Part shown: piece by piece, positions 20,441-30,889 of the stretch
Layout of the letters: every line of letters begins with the position of its first letter
Position numbering within the stretch: the stretch's first letter is position 1
NCBI GenBank assembly: GCA_035610835.1
Contig: CM069446.1
Span: 54,984,148 to 55,048,147 of the forward strand
Direction: 5' to 3'
Length of the DNA: 64,000 nucleotides
DNA from: Ophiura sarsii
Taxonomy: Eukaryota; Echinodermata; Ophiuroidea; Amphilepidida; Ophiuridae
Position numbers and translations under genes: made by a program
Notes under the pieces: generated by a model
The model's input: only the letters and a program-made list of their open reading frames with translations
What the model was told of the DNA's origin: nothing
Database searches by the model: none

Positions 20441-20795
20441 AGGTAGATGACCCGATCACTTTTCCGATTTTGAACTTGAAGTTTTCTATTCTACATGAAA
20501 GGTCAGCCTTAAAAAAGTCGTGTCCCAAAGTTTGAGTTGCATAGCTCTAATGGTTCTTTTAGACGCACAAGATGCTGTGAACTGTACCCATTGAGTTGTA
20601 CACAAACTATATCGGTGGTATACCACCATTCGCGGTAATTCGACGTTATTTCATCGATTTCTCCGTAATTATACCGATTTAGGCCGTCAAATTTCAGTAT
20701 GATGATGAGAAAAATACGAGCTTTCATATGATATGAAAATCTCCGTATGTTTGAAATAATTCTGTGTTACGAAAATGTGATCGGGTCATCTACCT
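20441..20795. mobile_element. TTAA-flanked MITE (piggyBac-like target site)
   Basis: The 355-bp element has inverted ends AGGTAGATGACCCGATCAC on the left and the exact complement on the right. It is flanked by TTAA at 20437-20440 and 20796-20799. TTAA duplication is typical of piggyBac and a few other superfamilies. No coding capacity. Confidence 0.82.
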
Positions 20796-21224
20796 TTAAC
20801 CTACACATATGTTCTTTGCCCGATAACTTACCAAATGGTAGCGACTGACAAGCGTAGGCATTTATCAGCCACGCGAAACTATAGTATCGCCCTTTGCTAT
20901 AAGTTGAAACACCGATTTCTTCCAATTAACTAGAGTTTAGGCCTACATGTTTACGGAATAAATCTATTTCACTATAGCACTCAATTTTATCAACCAATAA
21001 ACCCAAAGTATCACCACTATACTTTGTATCGTAACATTTCACTATTTTCATCCAGGCTCGCCATGTAGGCTATCCCCCAATCATGATTTGCTCAAGGTGT
21101 TGCGTCTGCATGTTGCGGTGTTTATAGTTATTCGATTGACTTCAGTTTGTCTTGTAGCTATATTCCTGAGCAGTCCCTACTATTATTTAATTTCTCTAAT
21201 TTGAATGTGCTACTGCTATTAATG

Positions 21225-22622
21225 GCATTTGGCAGCGCGCGAATGACACCATTAACATTCCCGGCGCGCCGACGGCTGTGTGCACGGGTCGCTATCCCCA
21301 GGCTCACACCGTCATGGACAACCGAACAAACGCCCCGTGCAAGTGCCACCCTGCTATTCTCCCCGAGATGAGCCCGAGAAACCACTCCCCCAATAGCTGC
21401 GCATTTGAGTTCCCCGGAACCAACAAGTCAATATAACTATCCTCATTTTAATTTCTCTAATTTGAATGTGCTACTGCTATTAATGTCAACCCATATCTAT
21501 AAAATGATCCTATAGGCCTATAGCCGCATTTTAAATTTAAGTGATGGAGGTTTTATGAATTTTAGCGAAATTAAATTCTTATTTATAGGGCTCCCTAGCC
21601 TCGTTTGTAAGAAGGAATAGCAAAATAATATTCAATTATTTTGTTCCAGAATTACCTTACACGAAGGGGTTTCATTTATTAGCTTGGCATTTGTATATCA
21701 TTTTTTGTTACTTGGTGTTTCAGCCCACTGCCTGTTTGAAGTTGTTAACATTTGAAATGTAAATGAATAGGCCTTGAATATAATATTCTTGTATAAATGC
21801 ATCGCGAAGTCGCATCCATTTGGCAGCGCATGCCACCATTAACATTCCCGGCGCGCCGACGGCTGTGCACGGGTCGCTATCCCCAGGCTCACACCGTCAT
21901 GGACAACCGAACAAACGCCCCGTGCAAGTGCCGCCTTGCTATTCTCCCCGAGATGAGCCTGAGAAACCACTCCCCCCAATAGCTGCGCATTTGAGTTCCT
22001 CTCCCCGAAACCAACAAGTCAATATAACTATCCTCATTTTAATTTCTCTAGTTTGAATGTGCTACTGCTATTAATGTCAACCCGTATCTATAAAATGATC
22101 CTATATATAGGCCTATAGCCGCATTTTAAATTCAAGTGATGGAGGTTTTATGAATTTTAGCGAAATTAAATTCTTATTTATAGGGCTCCCTAGCCTCGTT
22201 TGTAAGAAGGAATAGCAAAATAATATTCAATTATTTTGTTCCAGAATTACCTAACACGAAGGGTTTCATTTATTAGCTTGGCATTTGTATATCATTTTTT
22301 GTTACTTGTTGTTTCCGGCCTCTGTATGTTTGAAGTTGTTAACATTTGAAATGTAAATGAATAGGCCTTGAATATAATATTCTTGTATAAATGCATCGCG
22401 AAGTCGCATCCATTTGGCAGCGCATGACACCATTAACATACCCGGCGCGCCGACGGCTGTGTGCACGGGTCGCTATCCCCAGGCTCACACCGTCATGGAC
22501 AAACCGAACAAACGCCCCGTGCAAGTGCCGCCCTGCTATTCTCCCCGAGATGAGCCCAAGAAACCACTCCCCCAATAGCTGCGCATTTGAGTTCCTCTCC
22601 CCGAAACCAACAAATCAATATT
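21225..22622. repeat. 592-594-bp tandem repeat, about 2.4 copies
   Basis: Unit starts (CATTTGGCAGCGC) are at 21225, 21817 and 22411. Each unit has a GC-rich core of about 200 bp with CCGGCGCGCCGACGGCTGTG and an AT-rich remainder. The third unit is cut where the right 16-bp array begins. Several frames are open in the core, but none gives a recognisable product. Confidence 0.88.
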
Positions 22623-22627
22623 TCAAT

Positions 22628-22749
22628 GGGATAAAACCGTAACGGGATGAAACCGTATAGGGATCAAACGGCTTCGGGATGAACCGGTACTGAGATGAAA
22701 CGGTAGCCGAAATTATTGGGATGAAACCGTTTTGGGATGAAACGACGTG
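22628..22749. repeat. 16-bp tandem array, right
   Basis: Seven units of GGGATGAAACCGT plus three bases, with variants; one is followed by a 10-bp interruption. It is inverted relative to 19602-19712. Confidence 0.85.
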
Positions 22750-22803
22750 TTTCCGTTGGTACCACCCGGCGTGGAAGTTTTTCGATGGAAAAATGGACCC
22801 AGC

Positions 22804-23003
22804 CCATATAGTTTGCGCAATATACTGCGCAAACTAGCCTTGACAGCCGTGGTGTAGTGGGGAATTGTTCGCCTCTGGTGCTGGAGGTACCTGGATCAAA
22901 TCCCGGGGGATCGGGGGGATATTTTGGTCGATTTTCCACGTTGAAGAACAAATTCTGAAAAAGTGGGGGGGGGGGGGGGGGGGTAGAGTTAGGGTATAGG
23001 GTC
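22804..23003 (+). ncRNA. Dispersed tRNA-like Pol III element, related to the right-end array
   Basis: The order is ATATAG, a perfect hairpin AGTTTGCGCA-ATATAC-TGCGCAAACT, an A-box-like TGGTGTAGTGG, a B-box-like GGATCAAATCC, a short T-run, a G-run and GTTAGGGTATAGGG. The spacing from the TATA-like word to the A box is 44 bp, against 46 bp in the 60.5-64 kb units, which also carry a TATACTGC hairpin and end in TTAGGG. I read it as a diverged single member of the same family. Confidence 0.6.
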
Positions 23004-23029
23004 CCCATTATTATAAGCCTGCTATCAGC

Positions 23030-23126
23030 GTTTCTTTTGGGGCTCCTAGCCTCTTTCTCACATTGTGTTATTTTTTTCTGAATACATATTGCTGAATAAA
23101 TTGAATTGAATTGAATTGAATTGCTT
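23030..23126 (+). mobile_element. LINE 3' tail with (TTGAA)n
   Basis: A short sequence ends in AATAAATTGAATTGAATTGAA, the same kind of tail as at 30870-30889. Such simple-repeat tails mark the 3' ends of CR1/L2-like LINEs. No coding part remains. Confidence 0.5.
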
Positions 23127-23245
23127 CAGGGTTTTCAGAATGTGTAAACATTATTGCAATCCGTTGCGGTCAAAATAAAACTAGAGCCCTGTCAGTAGAA
23201 GTTGCAAGTTTTCTGGGACAAGTGCCAACTCAAACTCAATGGAAT

Positions 23246-23678
23246 ATCAATGTCAACAGTTCATACTTATGTATACAAATGTATTCCTAATTCATTATAA
23301 CGGGTCGGGGGTGATATTATTTATGGTAAACAACATTTGATACCGTGACTGAATAAAGCGTATAGTATAATGATGAGACTGATAATACATATATACAGTG
23401 TTTTGCCAAATGTTGTTTACGATTAATAAATTCGCAGCCGGGGGGGGGGTGATCGCCTGTACAGCAGGTTCATCACTAATATGACTTAAATTGAAAATTA
23501 CGTGTATTATGAAGAGCTTGGTTGCAAAAGGGTTGATATCCAAATGGTTGCCGTGAGTCTTTATTTCCAATTGTAGAGTCCTACAGCTCACTCAAGATTG
23601 TGCTTATAGCTAACTGGCTCGTAGGAATCACACTGATTACAGCTGCATTGCTTTTTAATTCCTAAACTGTCAGCCTAG
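23246..23678. repeat. Diverged dispersed repeat, member 1
   Basis: It aligns in the same orientation with 35046-35388, sharing TCAATGTCAACAGTT, TATGAAGAGCTTGG, GTAGGAATCACACTG and CTAAACTGTCAGC. The two differ by many substitutions and indels, so they are old. The family is unknown. Confidence 0.75.
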
Positions 23679-24501
23679 TGTAACGACCCCCATTACGCAA
23701 CAACAAAAACACTGTGTAATCCTTTAATCCGTAATATAGGATTTTGTGCTAGTTTAATTCCGTTGTGTCTTGTACAAAGGATAAACCCAAATAAGTACAT
23801 GTAGTGGAATCGCTTAACGGAATTACGTTTACAGACCGGATACAAGCACCAAAGTTTGCACGAACCTTCATTAGGTCAAAATAATTGATTTTGGAAGGGG
23901 TGCTCATTTGGCAGATGATTGGAACATAAGATGACGGCTACAATTTAAAATGGCGTTCATATAGTGCACATTAAATGTTTAAATGCATCGAACAATATTT
24001 GATTAGTGTTAATAGTGTACTAGTGTGATACAAATATAATGCGAATACACTATATTGATCAAAATTACAATATGGTTAGCAAAATTCAAAATGGCGGCCG
24101 CTTGATACGTATTGTATATATCAATGATACATTTTATATAAAGAGTAATTCTTGACAAAAGGAATGTTGTGGTCGATGTGTTATAATTGATAGAAGATAT
24201 TTGAAGATGATAAGTATCCAATATGGCCGCCAAAGAAGGTATAATTGGTCTGTGATGTAAAACTTGCTATAGAAAACGCATTATTTCGTGCCGATATATC
24301 TGGGGATATTTTTGGTTCATCCACTTAATCATACGCACAATAAATGCAACAGTTAAAAATGCATCAATTAACTGGCAGTCATCCGGTATAAGAACTGTTT
24401 GCCTATTTTAATACCATGAGGTAGAACAATGACAGCATCCTTATTCTTGATTTCTCACTATTTGGCACATTCATATTTACAAATACCAGTGCATTCATGA
24501 T
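23679..24501. other. Non-coding stretch
   Basis: AT-rich sequence with no supported gene. It contains AAAATGGCGGCCGC (24087) and CCAATATGGCCGCC (24217), the first of several such motifs. Confidence 0.6.
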
Positions 24502-24764
24502 TTATAAGACCTGCGGGTGCATATTGAACAGTTCCATCTGCATACACATTTTATTAACTCTCTGCATGTATCTGACACCTTGGGGATAGTTAACAAACTG
24601 GACTCCAAACACCGTTTGTCTGTTTCCATCCAAAACTTCCTGGAGTAGGTACGTGTTGTCTCGTCCGGTTACTTGTAGCCCATCTACGCATTTGATGTAT
24701 GTCCTGATTTGAATGTTGAAGAAGTGCATCCCGCAATAAAAATGAACTTGTTGGTAACACTTGT
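24502..24764 (-). CDS. Candidate terminal exon, unknown protein
   Basis: On the minus strand a good acceptor (TTGTTTACAG at 24774-24765) precedes an open frame ending in TAA at 24504-24502. The reading KCYQQVHFYCGMHFFNIQI, then VFGVQFVNYP, looks protein-like. A GTATCA donor at 24842 would give a 78-bp intron with an upstream coding stretch, but an in-frame TGA lies about 50 bp further upstream in that frame. A second frame is also open across the junction. I recognise no family. It may be a decayed gene or a chance frame. Confidence 0.3.
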
Positions 24765-25555
24765 CTGTAAACAACAGTTGTTTTCTTATATATATGTTGA
24801 ATTTTCCATAAAATATGGTAATAAAAATAAACATAGTGATACCTTTGGTACAAGAAACGTAGCCCTCCCCTCGTCATATGCTTTCCAAGCACATACATTT
24901 GCCTTTATAACCATCGGACCGACGAAGTCGTATCACAATCCATAAATGCGTGGAATATTTACAGGGCTTTGGACTTCGGTTCTTACCCATACCGAACGCT
25001 ATCCATATATTATGTTGTATTATGGAATGTGAGGTAAGAATAAGCTTTTCCATAAGTTGTGCCTATAACTGTATACAGTTAATATCTATACGGGATTGCT
25101 TAAGTGTTGACATAACCAGATTTTCAAGGAACAAATAAATGCATACATTGCATTGACTATCTATCAATGGGAGGTCCTCTGTCCACCCAGATGAATCTTA
25201 CGGATCTCTCATTGTTCGCCATAAGTTCCATCTCTCTGTGCAGTCCACGAAGCATACGATTAGTTAGTTAGTTCACTGTCGATCTTCAATCAAAGCATCT
25301 GCAAAATTGTTTGGGTAAGATTCTGTGATTCCGTCAGGGAATGTTATTCCAAATGATTCCCATGGAGCAGCTCGTTCAGTAATGGTTTTGAGCTAGCAGG
25401 TAACGAATCATATTAATTATCATATTTATAGGTTGAGAATAGAAAGTTTCACACTGTATTAATTTCAAAACACACTTCATCAAGCATTAGTGTTATTCAT
25501 TGCAGCGGCCATTTTGGATAGCGGCCATCTATTGATATTGTGGTTGTATGTTATA

Positions 25556-26108
25556 CAGTCATCAAAAAACCAAAAAAAGTAACTATACAGGTAATAAATG
25601 TACTATCCTACCTAGAAATATTAAATCATAAAGTTGTTGAGAAATTTATCTTCTTTAATATGAGATATTGCACGCTAGGATTGGTTGAATATTTAAGAAG
25701 CAACAATCCAAAATGTAAGGTAAAGTCACCATTTCAAATTCACATTTTACATTTCAACACGGGGGAGAGAATGACAGGTAGCGTGTGTGTGGCGTATTGA
25801 TCCATCAGAACAATGCGGCCGACTGTCCAACCTGCGCATGCATCCCCCAATTGCACTACCGGTAATCAATAATATACCCGTAGATGGGTCCGCGTGTAGA
25901 AAATAAAAATGTGAAAATGAAAATCGGACTTCTCCTTACATTTTTGAGTGCCACTTCCTTAATAATCACCCGATCCTAGCGTGCAATATCTCATATTAAA
26001 GAAGACAATTTTTTAACAACTTCATAATTTAATATTTTTAGGAAGGATATATATGTTAAGAGTTAGAAGCCCATTTATTACCTGTATAGTTACTTTTTTT
26101 GATGACTG
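25556..26108. mobile_element. Fold-back MITE with Tc1/mariner-like ends
   Basis: Two arms of about 140 bp (25556-25697 and 25974-26108) are inverted copies starting CAGTCATCAAAAAA, with TA on each side (25554-25555, 26109-26110). TA duplication and CAGT-type ends suit Tc1/mariner. The 275-bp centre codes for nothing visible. Confidence 0.75.
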
Positions 26109-27679
26109 TATAGTGTATATAAACACAAAATAAACTAAAGATGTACCGTATGTTATTATTTTGGGACTTTCCGTATAACATCGTTGTATTACAATAGTGA
26201 TACATAATTTCACAGGAGCCGCCGTGTTGGATTCAAAAATTAACTTTTGATAACCAACAAAGCATATCCATGTAAGATAATTCCACTGATATAGTACATC
26301 CTTCCAGTATTTAGACTGTGATTAACAACATTATATTGCCTTTTGCCATTTTATGGAAGCGGCCATCTTGGATTATGATGACTTCTGACAGTTTACATTT
26401 ACAATACGATGCATAACTGTTTCTCCTTGACAAATGTTGAAAATGTTTGCTTCTTCATTCATGATATCTTCATACGTACATCATGTACATATAGTGAAGA
26501 TAATGGTAACGTGTAAAAACAGCAGAGCGTTCTGAAATTAGTCCACTTCATGTGACAAAACTCACATAGATGTGTACGTAAAAATCACAGTTTGAAAAGA
26601 ATATGCACCTTCGAGCGATAAACGTTGTCTGTAGATCCAACTTCTGAAGGATACAAAACCTGTCCACATTATTGAAGAAACAGAAAAACATGTAGCAATA
26701 TGTTGTTATCTGGCAATATATTAAGGATAATAGTATAACTTAGAAACCTTATGACAACACAACCTGTATATGATATTCTAAACATACTTTAAAGTGTACA
26801 AATGTCACTAGGGGACATACCAATCTCAAGTAACTGACAATACCATCAGTTATACTAACCAAACTGAAACATATGACCAAAAATTTGGAGTAACTAGCTA
26901 TCGCTAGCTTTTAAAAATAAAAAACCCACAAAAAGAAATCCCCAATTTCTCAATTTGTCCTGGGACAACCTCCAACTGCTTCAATTTATCTTGGGACAAC
27001 ACATATAAAAATAGTATAAGTACAAAACAAACAAATTAAACTCAATCAAACGTCATATAAGTTGATTGGTACTTAGTAAAACAACCTTACAACCTTATTA
27101 TTTCTGATTAATAGTGACGACGGCTATTAAGACCTGTGACCTCTAAATATTTCCCAAACTTCCAATACAAGAATGATATCACATAATCTAGGCAATAATC
27201 TATTTTTGTAACTCCAATAACCTCTATTCATAATTCAGTGATACTAGGAAGACTATTACAATTTTAAATCTAATAAACACAGACAAGTAACACTTGAGTG
27301 ATTAGAGTACAATATCTTGGTAGCATTAAAATAACATTATTTCAAATATCCGAAATGTGCGACCTTTATGCTCAAAATAAACGGCTCTAATTGGTAAAAT
27401 CATAACAAACTTTCACTATTTGTTGTCAGACTGGACTCAGGAAAAATCTTTAGCCAAATAAGATATTACATAATCTCAGTTTCTGTTCTCACCAACTTGT
27501 TACTCTAATGTTCTACACACATAATACAAAAAACTGAAATTGTATTCAATTGATCATTTTACCATAAAAATATCAAACAAAGTCAACAGCATTAAAATAC
27601 AATCATGCATTACTACACTACACTACATTGTGGTTTAAAATAAAGGTGTGTACCGAGGCCTAATAAAAGATTAACTGAA
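26109..27679. other. AT-rich stretch downstream of the Gmr1-like pol
   Basis: No gene seen. The 3' LTR and polypurine tract of the retrotransposon should lie here, but I found no match to the sequence at 33597 onward. Two GCCGCC/GGCGGC-type motifs lie at 26214 and 26352. Confidence 0.6.
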
Positions 27680-29806
27680 TCAAGCACGACTTAGACCATC
27701 AGCATTGCCATTTGCTGCTCCCTTTTTGTAGTCAATGTCAAAGGTAAATTCTTGCAATAGCATTGTCCATCTCATTAACCTATTGTTAGAATTGTTCATA
27801 CTATCGAGCCATTTTAATGGCTGATGATCGGTGAGGACTAAGAATTTTCGACCATACAAATAGTATTTCAACTTGGTAGTAGCCCATACTATAGCCAAAC
27901 ACTCTTTTTCTGGGACAGAATATTTCTCTTGGTGTGATAGCAATTTCTTACTTATGTAGAGTACTGGGTGCTCTACATCATGGTTGTCCATTTGTGAAAG
28001 GACACAACCTAACCCAAAATTTGATGCATCCGTTTGAAGAATAAACTGTCTAGAAAAATCTGGGGCACTTAGGATTGGTTGACTAGTCAGAATATCTTTC
28101 AATTTCATGAAAGCTTGTTCACAGTCCTCATTCCAGCATACAGTATTGGGGGCATTCTTCTTTGTCAAATCAATCATAGGGGCTGCGATAGTGGCGTAAT
28201 CTGGTACAAATTTTCTGTAGTAACCAGACAGGCCCAAAAATGCCCGAACTTGCTTCTTAGTTATAGGCCTAGGAAATGTCTGCACTGACTCAACTTTGTC
28301 TACCATCGGTCTTATTTTCCCCTCACCAATGGTATGTCCAAGAAATGAGACCTGTGTGCAAGTAAGTTTGCATTTGACTGGCTTAGCTGTCAATCCAGCA
28401 TCTTGTAACCTATTTAGTACATCATTCAAATGAGCCATGTGATCCTCCCAGGTTTCACTATACACAGAAATATCATCAATATATGCCTTAGCATACCCAT
28501 GGCAACTAGCCAGAACTGTATCCATCAACCTTTGAAAAGTACTGCTACTGTTCTGCATGCCAAATGGGAGTACGTTATAGCAGTATTGCCCAAATGGTGT
28601 TATGAATGCGGACTTTTCTTTGGTTTTTGGATCAAGCTCAACCTGATAAAATCCTTTGGTCAAATCCAAGGTGGATATATAACGAGCCTTAGTAACCTCA
28701 TCTAAGATCTCATCAATACGTGGCATTACATAAGGATCAAACTCAGTAGATTTGTTCAGGGATCGAAAATCTGTAATTAAACGCAATTGATTATCGGACT
28801 TGTGGAGGGCAAACAGTGGGGATGCATAAGGCGAAATAATAGGTTCAATGATCCCCATCTCCAGCATACCTTGCAATTCTTCCTTGACCTTTGTTATTAA
28901 AGCATGAGGAATCCTATAGGCCCTATGTCTAACCGGTTTTTCACCCGTAGTTTTAATTTCATGGGTAATCAAATGTGTTCTACCAGGAACATCAGAAAAC
29001 ACGTGACTATGATCTTTCAGCAGTGTATTTAGCTGTTGCTTCTGCTCATTTGAGAGATTTTCTGGAATGTGAACATCTTTCGAGGTTTGGGTTTGCTTGA
29101 AGTTAAGTCCAATGTCCACATTCTCATCAAACTCTTGCAAAGTAGCAGAATCACAAACCGTCTCATCATATCCACTTACTGATGTAACATCTGCAACCAC
29201 ATAGTGACAGTGTTTAATTCTTTCTGTATGTTCCCTATCGAACCATGGTTTCAGCATGTTTACATGGAGTATCCTCTTTGATTTTCTCTTCCCTGGCATG
29301 CTGACCTCACAGTTTATACCTATCACCCTAGTAACAGTAAATGGACCTTGCCATTTCGAATCCAGTATTGATGCACCAACTGGAAGAAACACTAACACTT
29401 TGTCACCTATGTTAAACTCTCGAGGTTTGGCATTTTTGTCATAGGTGACTTTTATTTTGTCCTGTGCTCTTTTCTTGTTCTCATGCGCATCTTGCATGAG
29501 TGTTTTCATGCGCTCTCTCATGTCTAACATGTACTGTACAACATCAGGAGGGGTATAATCTTTCTCCATCCAACAGTTCTTGATCAAACTCAACGGACCC
29601 CTCACTTCTCGACCATACAGTAGTTCGAAAGGTGAGTGACCCGTGGCTTGATTGGGGACCTCCCTATACGCAAATAAAAATGGTTGAATGAAATGATCCC
29701 AATTTGTCATTTGCTGTTCAGTCAGTGATTTAATCATATTCTTGAGCGTTGAGTGAAATCGCTCTAGCAGTCCATTTGTTTGTTGGTGACCCGCAGTACA
29801 GTGCAT
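27680..29806 (-). pseudogene. Pol of the Gmr1-like element: integrase C-terminus, reverse transcriptase, RNase H
   Basis: The frame begins in the integrase core (TNGLLERF, holding the catalytic Glu), then the integrase C-terminal barrel (KWQGPFTV, then HVNMLKPW), then RT with LITDFRSLN, LDLTKGFYQ, LPFGMQ and the catalytic YIDD, then RNase H (TDASNFGLG, EKECLAI, LTDHQPL). It ends in the tether-like NADGLSRA and a stop. RT and RNase H catalytic residues are intact. The upstream part of integrase is in another frame, so this stretch alone cannot be made as shown. No integrase follows RNase H. Confidence 0.93.
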
Positions 29807-30516
29807 AATTCTGTCATGACTTTGGAAATAAAATTGGAACCTTGATCATGAACCAGCTCATCACACAGACCCACCCGACTGAAAACACCAATGAGTGCTC
29901 TAGCTACCGTTTCGGCTCGGATATTAGACAGAGGGATGGCATCTGGATACCTAGTTGCATAATCACATAATGTGAGTAGATATTTGTTCCCACTTTTGGT
30001 TCTACTCAAAGGTCCAACTATGTCAACAGCAATACGTTTGAAGGGGGTGTCTATAATAGGCATGGGACAAAGCGGGTGCTTGCGCTTGGCCTTACCCTTA
30101 TCAGTAAACTGACACACGTCACATGACCTACAATAATTCTCTATATCCCTAAACACACCCGGCCAGTAGAAATGTGCTAAAACCCGATCCTTAGTCTTAG
30201 TGACCCCCATGTGCCCTGCCATAGGGGCATCATGAGCAAGTTTCAGTATACTTTGTCTACATTGTGTAGGAACTACAAGTTGGTCAAATTGTCTGGCTAA
30301 TTTGGTACTAGTTTGTGCATCTTGTTTTGGTTCCTACTTCCGTGTTATCACCCCTTTATCTTCGAAAAGACAAACTCTGTGCTTATGTATTTCACCTATT
30401 GGGACTAACCTATCCCTAATACCTGCCAAACTAACATCTGCTTGCTGAAGCATGACTAGCTCATCTCTACTGACATTAAGCCAATCTGTGGACATATCAT
30501 TTCGTTCATGTACCAC
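29764..30516 (-). pseudogene. Integrase N-terminal and core region, with a stop and a frameshift
   Basis: The zinc-binding H-H-C-C region is visible (GHMGVTKTKDRV, FYWPG, YCRSCDVCQ), followed by the first catalytic Asp (AVDIVGP) and the second (HDQGSNF). An in-frame TAG at 30336-30334 cuts the reading, and a frameshift near 29785-29806 separates the two Asp from the Glu in the next frame. Compared with usual gypsy integrases a few residues seem missing at the shift, so a short deletion is likely. Confidence 0.88.
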
Positions 30517-30539
30517 CTCATCCTTAGGCAGGTCATTGT

Positions 30540-30889
30540 CCTCTAATGTTGTTTGGTAGGTGTGAGTTTGTGTATGAGTGCATGCTTAGTGGATACATGT
30601 GTTGTCGGGGTGTGTGGTATAGGGGGTTTATGTGTGGAGGGGTGAGTGTACACTTGTGGTGTGAGGATGTTTGTTTCATTTGCTTGTAAATGTGTGTGTT
30701 TGGATTCTTAAATAATTTTTGTGTGGGGATTTGCAATCATAATTATGTATTTTATATGTTATCGCTGTTTTATCATGTATTTATATGTATTTTTGATGAT
30801 AATATTATATGTTTTTATATTGTAAAAAATGCGCAATTTGGCCTTTGGCCACGATGTTATTTTATAATAAATTGAATTGAATTGAATTG
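30540..30889 (+). mobile_element. LINE 3' tail inserted in the Gmr1-like element
   Basis: A GT-rich segment ends with GGCCTTTGGCCACGATG and then AATAAATTGAATTGAATTGAA. It lies between the Gag-protease frame and the integrase frame and runs on the opposite strand. The tail repeat marks the 3' end of a 5'-truncated LINE. The left boundary is approximate, and no target duplication was found. Confidence 0.65.

Larger units (their letters stand above)
19602..22749. mobile_element. Composite element bounded by inverted 16-bp tandem arrays
   Basis: The left end is seven 16-bp units of the form TTTCATCCCA plus six bases. The right end is seven units of GGGATGAAACCGT plus three, which is the complement. 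Between them lie a 120-bp tandem repeat, a TTAA-flanked MITE and a 592-bp tandem repeat. Inverted ends made of tandem repeats are the hallmark of fold-back transposons, but no transposase is seen and no target duplication was defined. Confidence 0.6.

Noticed and set aside
21158..22642. Several overlapping frames in the 592-bp tandem repeat
   Set aside because: They are open in several frames because the core is GC-rich. No product is recognisable, and they repeat only because the DNA does.
22664..23008. 114-codon minus-strand frame with a proline run
   Set aside because: It is the reverse of the tRNA-like element and the adjacent G-run.
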